The notes beneath the pieces are model-generated. The model worked only from the letters and a program-made list of their open reading frames with translations, had not been told where the DNA came from and made no database searches. Below are positions 21,197 to 33,543 of a stretch of 64,000 nt of DNA, piece by piece. A program made the position numbers and the translations under genes. The DNA comes from Cordylochernes scorpioides (lineage: Eukaryota; Arthropoda; Arachnida; Pseudoscorpiones; Chernetidae), in NCBI GenBank assembly GCA_030710605.1, contig CP092882.1:17542316-17606315 (forward strand), written 5' to 3'. Position 1 is the first letter of the stretch, and each line of letters starts with the position of its first letter.

Positions 21197-21333
21197 TGGA
21201 GGTGTTGAATTAAAGAGGTTTGAATGTACAGTGGAAACAGGCTATATATAAGAGCAGCTTGGGGGGTTATTAAATTCTAATTTTATAAAGTTTCAAGTCT
21301 AAACTGTGGTTATAAGAACAACAACATGGTTTT

Positions 21334-21389
21334 CTCAAGCTCTACAAGCTTTGATACCCTGATATGATTGAGTAGAGATAAGAAAGAAG
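21334..21389 (+). mobile_element. Element C, extreme 5' truncation
   Basis: Only the last 56 bp of C (CTCAAGCTCTACAAGC to GAGATAAGAAAGAAG) lie between perfect 13-bp repeats ACAACATGGTTTT (21321-21333 and 21390-21402). This defines the 3' end of C and supports target-primed reverse transcription. Confidence 0.9.
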
Positions 21390-21402
21390 ACAACATGGTT
21401 TT

Positions 21403-21964
21403 ACCAGCAGTCCCAGTTTGATGTTTGTTGCAAAACGAGGTTTGGCCGAGTGTGTGGTATTTATAGAATGTATTTTAACATGTGTTTCAACCTCCCCAAA
21501 AAAAAGGTGTTTGTCACTCAAGTTGACAGGCCGTGCTGTTCTCTGAATGCTTCCGGGCATAGGGTGCAGTCTCATTACTGCTGGCCTCTTGCCAGAATTA
21601 ATATCTTACTCCTGGCTACTGATGTCTGAAGGTAGTACTTCATGTACTTAGAATGCTGAGGTACCTTGTTGTTGTTGTTGATAATGCAGGTGTGTGTGTG
21701 TCAACTTCCTTATCTCAATTTCTTGATAGATAGATATATCTTCCCTGCAAGATGGCTTTTGTTGTTGTTGTGTTCAGTACTTCCAATCCAAAACTTAACC
21801 GCCATGCCTCTTCAGCGTTGTTTGTTTCACTCTGTATATATATTTTGAGAGTCCTCCATTTCTTGACCTGTTTCATGTAGTTTAGGAATCTATTGGCAGT
21901 CTCTCAAACTACTTTTAATTCAACACCCCAAAGAATCAGATTATAAATAAATAGCAAAACCTCT
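21403..21964. other. No gene seen
   Basis: Contains short GTT (about 21668) and GTTGTT tracts and a GATA run; no gene or family member recognised. Confidence 0.5.
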
Positions 21965-22090
21965 TTAATTCAATTTACCATAGACTTCAATGGACCTAAG
22001 AAGTTATTCTTCCTATGATGGTAACAATACCGTTAACGAAACATCACACACTATTTATATATTTGGATTAGGTCTTCTTGTTATACAAAA
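21965..22090 (+). repeat. M1 monomer
   Basis: GACTTCAATGGACCTAAGAAG, CTATGATGGTAACAATACCG, TTAACGAAACATCACACAC and TTTGGATTAGGTCTTCTTG in order; not palindromic. Confidence 0.7.
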
Positions 22091-22518
22091 CCATTTCTTA
22101 AACAGGAGTGTGCGTGTTGGCCAACCATTTTTATCTTCCCCCTTGAGATTGAAACTCAATAAGTCAACCTTGGTTCTTTGTCCATGTTGCAATAGAATAT
22201 TTGGAGAGTGATTCACAAGAAATGATTCAACTTTATGGTTTTGGTAGAGGGGAGGGGAGGAGGATGGTTGAAAAAAAAAATAAAAGTAAATAGAGAAGTT
22301 CTCTGATGGCTACAATAAATCACTGAAACTTGAGAACTCCCTGCTATGAGGATATAACCCTGGAAAAACAACCAGTGAATTCTATCTAGGTCCTAGCATT
22401 GAGCCAATACACCATGGAATTATCATGTGGGGGGGGGGGGGTTGATCTGTTTTAAAATAATGTTACAATTTTTGTGGGTGTGTATATATAATAAATAGTA
22501 TAATTAATATTTTATTAC
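22091..22518. other. No gene seen
   Basis: Includes a G-run at about 22430-22441. No coding or paired repeat signal. Confidence 0.5.
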
Positions 22519-23045
22519 ACAGTAAAACCTCTCTGTAAAGGACACCTAGTTGCAGAATCATATGATAGGTGTCCTCTTACCAGAGAGTTCCTAAATAGTA
22601 AAAATGGTAATTTTGAAAAAGAAAACTGTCCTTTGTAGAGAGGTGTCCTCTCATGAAGGTTCTACTGTAATCCCTTTTATTACAGTAGAACTACCTCCCT
22701 GTAAAAGACAACACCTAATTGCAGAGCCAAAGTGTCCTTTAGGGAGAGGTGTCTTCTTTCCAGAGAGTTGCTAAATGGTAAAAATGGTAATTTTGCAAAT
22801 GAAAACTGGCCTTTAAAGAGAGGTGTCCTCTCATGAAGGTTCTACTATAATCCCTTTTATTACAGTACAACTACCTCCCTGTAAAAGACAACACCTAATT
22901 GCAGAGCCAAAGTGTCCTTTAGGGAGAGGTGTCTTCTTTCCAGAGAGTTGCTAAATGGTAAAAATAGTAATTTTGCAAATGAAAACTGGCCTTTGTAAAG
23001 AGGTTTTCTCTAGCATGAGTGTCCTTTCGTGGAGTTTCTACTGTA
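22519..23045. repeat. Three pogo-A MITEs in a row
   Basis: Copies at about 22519-22670, 22681-22851 and 22861-23045. The last two are almost the same and share the linker AATCCCTTTTATTACAGTA, so one is a tandem duplicate. Confidence 0.8.
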
Positions 23046-23222
23046 TTGTTATTATTTTTACAAATAAATTGGTTTGAGATTTTTTTTTGTTGAAAATTTG
23101 AAGATTTCTCCCCACCCCTCCTTATACTTGGGTTAAATACGGAGGATTCTTTAAAAACAGGAAGGTAGAAGGTAATACATTCCTTTTGAGTTCTTGTTGA
23201 AGTTTTTTTTTTTTTCTTGTTA

Positions 23223-23325
23223 AGGCACAATTTGGATTATAGATTATAAACACTAGGTAATAAGACCAAATAAAAAGTGTGTGACATTTTGGTAACAGCG
23301 TTGTTACCATCTTCAGACAAAAGTA
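23223..23325 (-). repeat. M1 monomer, minus
   Basis: AAGGCACAATTTGGATTATAG, GTGTGTGACATTTTGGTAAC, GTTACCATCTTCAGACAAAAG: 5'-truncated single unit. Confidence 0.75.
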
Positions 23326-24389
23326 CTGAATGAGATTTTTTACCACAGCATTTTTAAATAGTTACTGTTACCAAGACTTGATATGCTATATGTTTCACTG
23401 TATATATAGCTATGGGCCAATTTGGACTAAGGTTTGAATCCAAATGACTGTAAAAAAAGACAACAGCATAACCTTGATCTGCATCCTAGATCTTGGCTTG
23501 TGTTCCAATTAAGAAATTGAGAGCTCCTTTTAGGAACAGTGCCATCCTCCCATGGGATGGTAGTTGACAACAAGGTCTTTTCAATTGTCACAACGTCCAT
23601 CTTGGGGCTGTCGCCATTCTTGGAGGACCTTCTAAGTGCTGGGAGGGCAAATTCCAAAGCCAATTACATATGTCGCTAACATAAGGAAACAAAATTTTAT
23701 TATATCATATATATGTTGTACTTTTTACTTTATTGTACAAGTTTCTTTCTTTTCTTCCAAATTGAAACCTAAGAGTGATCTCTCTTTGAATGTTCACCAA
23801 ATCAATTTACTTCCCAACTTTGAAAAATGCCCCGTTAAAATATAAAAAACTGTAAGCAGACATATTTGAGTAGACACAACCCAGCCATGACAAATTTGAA
23901 GAGGCACTTCTTATTGTAAAACAGCACACTCTTTTAATTTCATTTTTTAAAAAAAATTGTTCTATGGAAAGTTTTCACTGCATTATAAATAGATCCTGTT
24001 TCTTTAGTTTTACTACATGTAGAAACAGTGATATATGATAGTGGATATTGCTGCTGCTGTAATGAAGATGCATGGAGACATCTGAGACTCTTCTTTGGAC
24101 ACGACAACAACATGTAGGAATCAGAATAGATATAAATGGATTTATTTTTAAGTTTACAATTTTAAAACAAAATTTAAAGCGAGAAAGTAAAAAGTCTTTT
24201 AAAGTAAAACTTTTCACTAAAGCTTAGAACTAGCTGTAATATTTGAGAGAGAGATCCATACACTAAGATAAAAAATCTACTTTAGAAAACCTGGTAGTGT
24301 AATAGCCACAATGTAAATATTGTGTCAGCCTGCCCAGACCTGCTGTGTGTGCTGCAGGATGATTGCTGCAGCAAGCCACTGCTAGCAAG
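23326..24389. other. Upstream region of aPKC; no promoter identified
   Basis: AT-rich. A 78-codon minus frame (23427-23663) has no domain I recognise. Just before the aPKC start, GCTGTGTGTGCTGCAG at about 24343-24358 could be a splice acceptor for a 5' untranslated exon, or simply part of the 5' UTR. Confidence 0.4.
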
Positions 24390-26165
24390 ATGGGAGACAC
24401 GGAGGGCCCGGAGATCCGGGTGAAGTCGGTGTGCAGCGGGGAGATCATGATCACCTACATCCACCCCCGCATCACACTAGACGACCTGGTCAAGGAAGTC
24501 AAGGACACGTTCAAGCTCAGCCCAGAGAAGCCCTTCACCATGAAGTGGATTGATGAGGAGGGGGATCCCTGCACCGTATCCTCGCAGGACGAGTTGGAAG
24601 AAGCCATCCGCCTCTATGAGGTGAATAAGGACTCTGAAATCACCATTCACGTCTTCCCCAGTGTTCCCCTGGCCCCGGGCCAGCCTTGTCCTGGTGAGGA
24701 CAAGAGCATCTACCGCAGGGGTGCAAGGAGGTGGCGCAAACTCTACAAGATCAACGGCCACATCTTCCAGGCAAAGAGATTCAACAGAAGAGCCTTCTGT
24801 GCACTCTGTGATGACAGAATCTGGGGACTCGGACGCCAGGGCTTTAAATGCCTCAACTGCAAGCTGATGGTGCACAAGAAGTGCCACAAGATGGTGAAGA
24901 AAGCTTGTTGTGAGATCATCGCAGCAGAGGCCAACACCCCTTCCAATGGGGACCAGCATGACTGGAAGAAGATGGCCACACCAACAGCCCGCAAGAGGCA
25001 GCAGCAAAACATGGCAGACACCCTTCAGAGCTTAACCACCACTACCCCTGCCACCCCCAAAGATTCAACCTGCATGCAGAGTGTGGACGAGGTCTCCAGA
25101 GATAAGGACTCGCGGCAATATGTCCTGGAGGACTTTGAGCTGCTCCGGGTCATCGGCAGAGGTTCCTATGCCAAGGTTCTCATGGTGGAGCTGAAGAAGA
25201 CGAGGAGAATCTACGCCATGAAGGTTATTAAGAAGGAGTTGGTGACCAACGACGAGGATATTGAGTGGGTGCAGACAGAGAAGCATGTCTTTGAGACAGC
25301 CTCCAACTATCCTTTCCTGGTGGGGCTTCACTCCTGCTTCCAGACAGCCAGCAGGCTCTTCTTTGTCATAGAGTTTGTCAGAGGTGGGGACCTGATGTTC
25401 CACATGCAGCGGCAGCGCAGGCTGCCCGAGGAACACGCCAGGTTCTACGCGGCTGAGATTTCCCTGGCCCTCAACTTCCTCCATGAGAGGGGCATCATCT
25501 ACAGAGACCTGAAGCTGGACAACGTCCTACTGGACCACGAGGGCCACATAAAGCTGACAGATTACGGCATGTGCAAGGAGGGCATCAGGGCTGGGGATAC
25601 CACCAGTACCTTCTGTGGGACCCCCAACTACATCGCCCCTGAGATCCTCAGGGGAGAGGACTATGGCCTCAGTGTAGACTGGTGGGCCTTAGGAGTGCTT
25701 CTCTATGAAATGTTGGCGGGGAGATCTCCGTTTGACATTGTAGGGGCGGCGGAGAACCCCGACCAGAACACTGAAGACTACCTCTTCCAGGTCATCCTAG
25801 AAAAAACCATCCGTATCCCAAGGTCCATATCAGTGAAGGCTCAATCCATCCTGAAAGGCTTCCTCAACAAGAATCCAGCGGATCGTCTAGGCTGCAATCC
25901 TGAAACAGGATTCCTGGAGATACGGACCCACCTCTTCTACAAGACCATCGACTGGGACCTCCTAGAGAAGAAACAAGTGCCTCCTCCCTACAAACCCAAG
26001 TTGGAAACGGACCGAGATCTGGAGCACTTTGACCCAGCCTTCACCAGCGAACCCGTGCAGCTCACACCGGACGACACCAAAGTCATCGAGAAGATTGACC
26101 AAACAGAATTTGAAGGCTTCGAGTACGTCAATCCACTTCTCATGTCTCTAGAGGATTGCGTATGA
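24390..26165 (+). CDS. aPKC: Atypical protein kinase C (iota/zeta type), intronless
   Basis: A 591-residue serine/threonine kinase of the cell-polarity (PAR) system, close to the family's normal length. Residues 9-92 form a PB1 domain with an OPCA acidic motif near 55-73, used to bind PAR-6. The pseudosubstrate (107-119, [13 protein letters not shown]) precedes one Cys/His-rich C1 domain (124-173). The kinase domain (about 249-517) has GRGSYAKV at 256-263, Lys278, YRDLKLDN with Asp373, DYG at 391-393 and activation-loop Thr407. A turn motif (T559-P560) and FEGFEY hydrophobic motif with acidic Glu578 are hallmarks of atypical PKC. The protein ends in DCV, a possible PDZ ligand. I chose the first in-frame ATG (context GCAAGATGG); an upstream TTG-started extension is less likely. 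The frame has no intron or lesion, and GC content is far above the flanks. A retrogene is possible; function is likely kept. Confidence 0.97.
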   Translation: MGDTEGPEIRVKSVCSGEIMITYIHPRITLDDLVKEVKDTFKLSPEKPFTMKWIDEEGDPCTVSSQDELEEAIRLYEVNKDSEITIHVFPSVPLAPGQPCPGEDKSIYRRGARRWRKLYKINGHIFQAKRFNRRAFCALCDDRIWGLGRQGFKCLNCKLMVHKKCHKMVKKACCEIIAAEANTPSNGDQHDWKKMATPTARKRQQQNMADTLQSLTTTTPATPKDSTCMQSVDEVSRDKDSRQYVLEDFELLRVIGRGSYAKVLMVELKKTRRIYAMKVIKKELVTNDEDIEWVQTEKHVFETASNYPFLVGLHSCFQTASRLFFVIEFVRGGDLMFHMQRQRRLPEEHARFYAAEISLALNFLHERGIIYRDLKLDNVLLDHEGHIKLTDYGMCKEGIRAGDTTSTFCGTPNYIAPEILRGEDYGLSVDWWALGVLLYEMLAGRSPFDIVGAAENPDQNTEDYLFQVILEKTIRIPRSISVKAQSILKGFLNKNPADRLGCNPETGFLEIRTHLFYKTIDWDLLEKKQVPPPYKPKLETDRDLEHFDPAFTSEPVQLTPDDTKVIEKIDQTEFEGFEYVNPLLMSLEDCV

Positions 26166-26458
26166 AGTGCTATCATTGTTTTCTTTATTATTATTCCAAA
26201 TATTATCATTGTGTAAATGGAAAGGAAAACTATGTGGTTGTGAGGAAGTTTTTTTTTTCCTTCTTTGCCACACTTTTTTCTTTTCCATATGATTCAATTT
26301 TTATGAATATATATATATATATACCTTTTTACAATTTTTATTATTATTATTACTTATTCAGGTCTTTTATATATAAATATATATTTTAAAAAGAAATTGT
26401 GTATATTTGTGCCCCCTCTTTGTAAATAAATGCAGGCCTTTAGGGACCAAAAAAAAAA
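26166..26458 (+). promoter_or_regulatory. Likely aPKC 3' UTR with poly(A) signal
   Basis: AATAAA at 26425-26430 is followed 18 bp later by a run of ten A (26449-26458). The run could be the genomic trace of an mRNA tail, or chance in this AT-rich stretch. Confidence 0.5.
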
Positions 26459-27167
26459 GAATATATTTTTTTAAATATAAACTTTTTTTTTAAATCTTTT
26501 TCTACGTGTACCTTATATGGCAAATCTAACGCTATTTCCTGCGCTACCGTCCATTTATGATCTATATGTATGGTCTTAATATATTCTTTTATTTACAAAA
26601 AAAAAAACATTCAATCCCCATTTGGGAAAGCTTTTTACAAAGAAGATATTTTTATATATTTATATAAAAAGCAATATTTTTTTATATAAATCGCTTTAGC
26701 ATGATTTATTTTCTGTATAGCTGAAAATGAAACTTTTTTTTTTTTTCTGAGATTCCAATTTTATACTTTTTTTTTACACTGTTATTTCTTTTTTTCCTTT
26801 TTTTTTTTTTTTTCATATTGATTAAAAAGAACTATATTATGCAGAAGCTATTTTTTTATTTAAAACATGATAGAATTGTGTTTGTTTTTTAATTTGTTGA
26901 ATAGCTCTTTTTTTTTTTTTCATCTTTACTTTCTATTTATCTATTTTTTTAATCCAATCAGCTTTTTTTAATATATATATTTATTCTTTCTTATATTTAT
27001 ATTTCTTTTTATTATTATTATTATTGCCTTTGTGATGCAGATTCCTGTTATTTTGTTTGATTATTTTTTTGTCACATACACTGTATATATAATAACACGT
27101 TTAACCTTTTTTTCTTTTTTTTTTTCTTATCCAAAGAAAGCTATTGTTTTTGGATTATATTATTATT
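26459..27167. other. T-rich low-complexity flank
   Basis: Many T-runs of 8-20 and TTATTA tracts. May extend the 3' UTR if a distal poly(A) site is used. No other signal. Confidence 0.5.
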
Positions 27168-27347
27168 GTTACAGTAGAACCTGTTTGTAAAGGACAATAC
27201 CTTGTTACAAAAATGCCTTTTTAGAAAGAGGTGTGTCCATCTTTAACAGAAAGCAGCTTATTAATGTGTTTTGGAGAATACAAAATGTCCTCTTTGTATG
27301 TAATGAAATGTCCTAAGGTAGTGTCCTCTTATAGAGGTTATACTGTG
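27168..27347. repeat. pogo-A MITE
   Basis: TACAGTAGAACCTGTTTGTAAAGG to CTTATAGAGGTTATACTGTG; interior diverged. Confidence 0.7.
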
Positions 27348-27621
27348 TATATGAATTTCATTTTTTCCTAAATATAATTACAAGCAATATGTATGAACTA
27401 TATATATAAACTAGCTGGGTCTAGTATACAAACAAACTAAAAAAAAAATAATTTAAAATTTGTGGGCGTATTAGTATTTATACTTATTTTTTAAGATAGG
27501 CTAATCATTTTTTTTTTTTTATGATAGTTATTTTTTAGCATTATTAAGTTATCTTCTTTTTATCATTTTATATATATTACTAAACACCCCCCCCCCCCCC
27601 CCCATCATATATCTATATATA

Positions 27622-27814
27622 CACTCATAGACAAAACTTAAGGAAGTTTTACCATGTATATCAGGATTGAGACTAACTCTGAAAGATATTTGATACAGTG
27701 ACCTTTATTGAAGACACACAAGATAACCAAGTTGTGAACAAAATTGCCTCTGTCTCCTATAGTTGATTGGCTACATCAATGACTTTCCAATTTCTTAAGT
27801 TTTGTCCATGAGTG
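27622..27814. repeat. Tc1/mariner-type MITE, intact ends
   Basis: Terminal inverted repeats CACTCATAGACAAAACTTAAG and CTTAAGTTTTGTCCATGAGTG. Tc1-like ends are inferred from the CACTCATAGACAAAACTT pattern. A C-run lies just upstream (about 27586-27603). Confidence 0.75.
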
Positions 27815-28079
27815 TTCATATTGTAAAAGTACAGATGGACGGAGATATTTATGTATTAAAAAGGCGACTCTCTCTTTTAATAAATGTTTTAAAAACTCAA
27901 ATTTATTAAATGTATCAAAATATTGCTTTCAATTTTTTTTTTTTTTTGTGCAGAATGCAATCAATGATCTGAATACACATGTTCTGCATAAAGAATATCA
28001 AAAAGGTTTTAAAATACAAATTGGATTATATATTTTAAAAAAATCACATAGGGTAACAAAACCAAAAAAGTAATTAGAG

Positions 28080-28235
28080 TTGGTGTACGAGTGGGTAACA
28101 CCCTCGATTCCCGACAGTCATGAACCGGGATTGAATCCCGCGTTAACATTTTATTTAATATGTGAATAACCTTCATATATTATTCTAGGTTGCTCTTTTT
28201 GAGCTGTTCTTAATAAAGTGATTTTTAGAACAAAA
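28080..28235 (+). repeat. tRNA-derived SINE, family S2
   Basis: GTGTACGAGTGGGTAACACC (box A-like) and CGGGATTGAATCCCG (box B-like) head, then a body ending TTAATAAAGTGATTTT-AGAAC and an A-run. Second copy at 37890-38262. Confidence 0.7.
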
Positions 28236-28255
28236 AAAAAGTAATTTATATTTCA

Positions 28256-28453
28256 GTACAGTAAAGAACTACCTCTCTGTAAAGGACAATAACAAGTTGT
28301 AGAGAGTCAAAGTGTTCTTTTAGGGAAAGAGGTGTTGTCTTACTGGAGAGCAGCTATTTGGTAAAAATGGTCATTTTGGTGAGGAAAAATTGCCCTTTGT
28401 GGAGAGGTGTTTTCTAAATTGAAGTGTCCTCTCATGGAGTATGTTCTACTGTA
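28256..28453. repeat. pogo-A MITE
   Basis: TACAGTAAAGAACTACCTCTC to GGAGTATGTTCTACTGTA; slightly longer than usual. Confidence 0.7.
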
Positions 28454-29422
28454 ACAGCAACATCACAAGTTCTGTATACTTTTTATTAATCTGAAAAATG
28501 GATGCCTGAATGACCAGTCTTTTGGTGGTACAGCTTGCATCACGCTCACAAGGGCCAACAGCCCAAAACACGTATATGGTTAGCTTTTCGATTAATCAAG
28601 AATGGGTATTTGGCCAATTCTGGAATAATTAAAAATAAATGAATAGTTTGATATTTATTCTGATCGATGGCACCAGCCATCACTTTCAGTTGCATGATAA
28701 GGAGATGCCTTTTTATTAAGACATTGTAACACACACAATGCTGTTACCTATAAATTACCTTTTTGGTTTTGTTACCTTGTGAGATAAATATATTGTAACA
28801 TTACATTTATAATGCATTTAATAAAAGAGGGAGCTTCTTTTTTTTTCTATTATTTGCATATTTATTATCAATATAAACACAGTATAGTAAATACAGTGTC
28901 ATACATGTTTATTAGTTTCCCTTTATTAAAGTCATCAATTTATTTTTTTAGATCCATTGATAAATGCACCTTTTTTTTTTTCTAAGGTCCCAAATCTTTT
29001 ATCTCTACCCTCTCATGAAAGCTTAGAGTGAGTTTTTTTTTTTTTTAAGAATAAAAAAAAAAAAAAAGAGTTACTTTTGTAGAATCTTTTTTAAAATGCA
29101 ATATTAAACAACAGCAACAAAATCTAATGTAATTTTACCAGCTAAAATATGTTGATATTAATTTAGAGTTTTTTTTTTTTTTTGCAATTTATATTTTCTT
29201 TATTACCTACCCTCTCCCCCTCCTTTTTTTTTTTTCTGGAGGGGGTTCTCAAAATTGCTTAAAGAGAAAAATCAGAATACATCATTAAATAATGGTAGCT
29301 CCAATGTTCTTTTTTTCAAAAAATATAAATATTGAAATATTTTGTTTACTGTTTCTTGTTTTTCTGTGTCACATATTTATATATAACGCACCACATAAAT
29401 ATTCTCTGTTATAATGTTTGTA
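28454..29422. other. No gene seen; M1-like remnants
   Basis: M1-like GTTACC fragments at about 28735-28790. The rest is T- and A-rich with long homopolymers. Confidence 0.45.
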
Positions 29423-29597
29423 GTGCAGTAGAACCTCCCTGTAAAGGACACCTAATTGCAGAGCCAAAGTGTCCTTTAGGTGTCCTCTTACCAGAGAATT
29501 ACTAAATAGTAAAAAAGGTAATTTTGACAATGAAAACTGTCCTTTGTAGAAAGGTGTCCTTTAACATGAGTGTCCTTTCATGGAGGTTCTACTGTAT
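29423..29597. repeat. pogo-A MITE
   Basis: GCAGTAGAACCTCCCTGTAAAG to GGAGGTTCTACTGTA, a well-kept copy with a small internal deletion. Confidence 0.75.
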
Positions 29598-29728
29598 ATG
29601 GAAATCTGAATGGATGTAAATATGTTACTCTTAGTAGAAGTGCCTTTAAAACATTATTCTCCTTTCCCCCCCCCTAAAAATCATTTTAAACACAAAATAT
29701 TTATTATCAATTGAAAAACCCTGTAAGA

Positions 29729-30084
29729 TTTATAAATGAGTTAAACGAAGCATCAAGGGCTGCGTATCTTTTATCTCTTAAATTTGTAAAATTTAAAATA
29801 CAAAATGAGATTGCCTTAAACAAAAACATATCATATTACCGCATATTAATTAGATTTAGTTTTATCAAATCATTACACCTGTATGTAAATTTAAACATTT
29901 TAATAATTTTCAATTAAGCCGATATGCAAAACAATAGTTACGTGTATAAAAATCCTATTTCAGACTAGTTGGATAATTGTTTTATTAATTCCTGTAGAAG
30001 GGCGTATGTGCCCGAAAGCTCGTTTTATATTTGTTCCAATAAAAGATACGCAGCCCTTGATGCTTTGTTTAACTCATTTATAAA
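29729..30084. repeat. Element with about 45-bp terminal inverted repeats
   Basis: TTTATAAATGAGTTAAACG and AGGGCTGCGTATCTTTTAT at the left return inverted at 30039-30084. CCTGTAGAAGGGCG then TGCCCGAAAGCTCG (about 29993-30032) resembles the hairpin strings in F3 and at 41320, a pattern known from Penelope-like elements. Confidence 0.6.
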
Positions 30085-30159
30085 ATATTTATTGTTGTTA
30101 GAAAAAAAAGTTGCATAGTTGTTTTACAGTTCTCTTTTATGCTAATGAAATAAATTGTA

Positions 30160-30240
30160 ATAAAAGAAAATAAGACCTAATCCAAAAATGGTTGGGTCTT
30201 ATTTTCTTGTATTATAATCTATAATCCAAATTGTACTTTA
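30160..30240 (+). repeat. M1 short palindrome
   Basis: AAGACCTAATCC joined almost directly to its inverse, then TATAATCCAAATTGTAC tail: an internally deleted copy. Confidence 0.65.
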
Positions 30241-30583
30241 TCATTTTTGATAGACTTCAATGGGCCTAAGAAGTTATTCTTCCTATGAGCTGAAGAAAAT
30301 GAATTCCAAAGTAAATATCAATGTTGATGCCATCACTTGAAGATGCTAATGAAATGTTATTTTTCAGTAAAAGGTAAATATATAAATCTCTGTTAATGTG
30401 ATATTGATGATATATTTGGACATTAATGATGGCTAGTGAAGATAGTTTTGATCTGTATAACAATGTTTTATAAACCTCCGATGTTTTGACAAGATTGACT
30501 TCACCCATCTTTTTGTTGTACTAGTACCATTCTTCTAGAAACCACTGTAAAAATTGCTTAAGAATCAGTTTTTTTATTTTTAA

Positions 30584-30840
30584 TACAGTTAAACCTGTCT
30601 ATAGCGCACCCTCTAAATAGTGCCTTCCTCTCTATGGCGCCCGGTTTTAAATATGTAGTACGATGCGTTTTACATTAAAAGTGACCTGTCTATAACACCT
30701 CCCTCTCTATAGCGCCCGATTTTAAATACGTAGTACAATGTGATTTATATATTTATATATATACATTAAAAGTAACCTCTCTATAGCACCCTATTTTGGC
30801 GAGTCCCAAGAGGGGGGCGCTATAGACAGGTTTAACTGTA
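30584..30840. repeat. pogo-B MITE
   Basis: TACAGTTAAACCTGTCTATAG and CTATAGACAGGTTTAACTGTA ends with internal CTCTCTATAGCGCC repeats; TA flanks. Other copies at 41595, 49311 and 49634. Confidence 0.8.
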
Positions 30841-31824
30841 TTTCAATTCTGTGGCTTTTTCTATATTAAAAATTAAAGCCTATTTCTCACTCATTCCAAT
30901 GGAAAGTGACATTTTCCTTTTTATTAGAAACTGGGTTAAAACTTTAGGCCCAAACTTCAAGCCCTGGCTGCTATAATCTCTCTTGTTGACTCATTTTTGA
31001 TTGAAGAAAATATAACGATTTATTTTTTACTATGATAATTCATCATCGCCATCTTTATTAGGACACCATAATATAAATATTATACTGAGAGATATACAGA
31101 AAAAAAAAAAGATATTGAAGAAAAAAAAAGGGAGAAAGAAATTTCAATTTACATAGTTATATGGTAAATATGCATATTTTATATCTATAAATAGATTTTG
31201 ATATTATATACATAAAGAGAGGTTATAAGTATCTCCTTTTTATATTCAAATATATTCCGATAAGTTCTGGGAGAGGATAGGAAAATATGTGATATAACTA
31301 CCAATCTCTTATACCTATCTATAAACTTATTAATTCCTTTCTTATTTGGATTATGTTCTAACTGACATTAATGGTTAGTGTAGGAAGGTAATCTCAACAA
31401 GTGTTAATTGTGGAGATAATCAACATCACTCAATTAAATGACCTTTCTATTTTTCTGGAAGCTCTGACAATTTTCATTGAAATATTTCTTTTTTTTTTTT
31501 AAGCTTCTTTCCAAAGCCACACTCAGTTTCACTAACTTGCCTTTTTATTTTATAGGTACACCATGAATAGCCTTCAGATATTTTGAATTAAAAATAAACC
31601 ACAGTGTTTGGTTTAACTAATAGAATTCAGTCACTGATATCTTCCTTATTTTGTTCAAGTTAATAGATGACTGACTTGAGATCCTTATGGTTTAGCTTGA
31701 TTTAGAACTGTTTGTATGAATTAAAAAACAACATAAAATATTGAAACTTTATTTACAATTTTTATGGCCCATCTATATTTTTTACAATTTACAACATATA
31801 TGACTACCTTTTATTGACTTTAAA
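30841..31824. other. No gene seen
   Basis: AT-rich unique-looking DNA. Confidence 0.5.
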
Positions 31825-31988
31825 TACAGTAGAATCTCCATGTGAGGACACTCATGCTAGATGACAGTTTTCATTTGCAAAATTACTGCTTTTTACTATT
31901 TAGCAACTCTCTGGTAAGAGAACACCTCTCCCTAAAAGACACTTTGTCTTTGCAATTAGGTGTTCTTAACAAGGAGTTTCTACTGTAT
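31825..31988. repeat. pogo-A MITE
   Basis: TACAGTAGAATCTCCATGTGAG to AAGGAGTTTCTACTGTA. Confidence 0.7.
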
Positions 31989-32264
31989 AATAAATTGTTT
32001 CTTATTTTTTTAGAGAAAAAACTAGAGAGAGTATTGAATTTTTTTTTTAGATATTTTAGGCAAAAGCAGTAAAGCTTGAAGAGTTAACCTTTTATCTTTA
32101 ATGACCACACACATGTTGGCAATTGGAATATAGAATGATTGTGTTAAGAAGGAATTATATCTCTTAAGATTAAAAAATATGTCCTAATTTAAAAAATGAA
32201 ATGAAATTTTTAAAGAAAATATTTCAATTCTTTAATAAAACTGAATGTCATGAGTTTAAAAAAA

Positions 32265-32701
32265 TACAGTAAAACCCTCTATTATGAACTCCATTGGGAC
32301 TGAACCTGTGGTTCACTATAGCCATAGTTAACTGTATTATCACAAAGCAATAACGCGTTATCTATACATTTAAAAGCACGAATGTTTCTTTTATACATAA
32401 TACAAACTTCTACTGCCCTTACTGCGATGAAAGCGTATATAAGCAGAATGATCCAATACAGTATTAGAGCTCTGAGAAGCGGTCTGGTGGATTAAATTGG
32501 CGAAACCGCTGGGAGGGTTCACCACTGATGAGCCAAGCCCTCCCAATATATTTTTTCATCGCAGTAAGAGCAGTAGAAGTTTGTATTATGCATAAAAGAA
32601 ACATTCGTACTTTTAAATCCTTTCATTTTAACTCTATTATAAGCTTCATTATAAGGAAAAGTTTGCAATAACCCCGATTTGTTTTAGCAAGGTTTTACTG
32701 T
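32265..32701. repeat. pogo/Tigger-like element hosting a D palindrome
   Basis: TACAGTAAAACCCTCTATTATG on the left and AGCAAGGTTTTACTGTAA on the right are inverted ends. The middle (32366-32622) is a D element. Confidence 0.7.
32366..32622. repeat. D palindrome
   Basis: Arms AAGCACGAATGTTTCTTTTAT and inverse enclose CTACTGCCCTTACTGCGATG. One inner half keeps TTGGC (32497-32501), GGGAGGG (32511-32517), GCCAA (32532-32536) and CCCTCCC (32538-32544). Confidence 0.75.
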
Positions 32702-32839
32702 AATTTGTGCAAGAAGAAAAATATATATATTTATACCTTATAAAATGATGCTGCTGAACTTTGTTGTGTTTTAATAACAATTTAATGAGAGATATAAAAG
32801 GAGTTTAAAATAAACAAGATTAGAAGCAAGTCTTGTGTT

Positions 32840-33243
32840 GTATTCTTCTTTCTTATCTCCACTCAATCATATTAGGGTATCAAGCTTGTAGAGCTTGTTG
32901 ATGATGTCTGCTGGGGATGAGTAGAGCTCATCAATGGATGAGTAAATACAGTCAATAATGTGTTTGACAACCATCATGACTGGGTGAAGTAGAATGCCTT
33001 TGTCATTAAGACAGAGAGCACTATTCAGTGACAGGCTGACTTAGCTCCAAAATACATGGCCGCTTCTGACATGAGGAACATACGCCATGTGAAAACGCTC
33101 CTAACGTGGAGTACAAATGCTGCTCATCCTGGATCAGGAACCCTTACAGGGTACTATCAGCTGAACCCAGGTTTTTTACTGAGCTTGTTACTGCTCCCCC
33201 TCTTCCTTTTTCATCCGGGCTTGGGACCGGCAAAGGCGGAATT
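32840..33243 (-). mobile_element. Element C, near full length
   Basis: Target duplication AAGTCTTGTGTT (32828-32839) and AAGTGTTGTGTT (33244-33255). Contains an extra GGATGAGTAGAGCTCATC palindromic block also seen at 45296. Confidence 0.85.
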
Positions 33244-33543
33244 AAGTGTTGTGTTCTGATTGCAGTCAGTGAACACACACACAGCTCCATATTTTCCCCC
33301 CTATGAAAACACTAAAATGACTTAACCTTCAATCACTGACATGAAACAAAATTTTGTTGTTACAATCTGGATTGTATCCTCATTATCTAAGGCAGATTTA
33401 GGTTGTTTCTTTCAAATGTTATTGTCAAATTTTGAACTTTTTAGATACCTTCTATTTTTATATTGTGTTTTTTTACATATTGGTTGCTTCAAATCTCAGA
33501 CACCATAAATTCAACTCTCTTCAGCACAACACCTTATATCTAT

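Noticed and set aside
23427-23663. Minus-strand 78-codon frame upstream of aPKC
   Set aside because: No domain, no repeat partner and no splice evidence in the window.
24477-25484. Minus-strand open frames of 92-176 codons
   Set aside because: They lie antisense to the aPKC coding sequence, and their length is explained by its GC-rich codons.
26449-26458. Proof of retrogene poly(A) tail
   Set aside because: An A10 run is common in this region and no flanking target duplication was found, so it is kept only as a hint.
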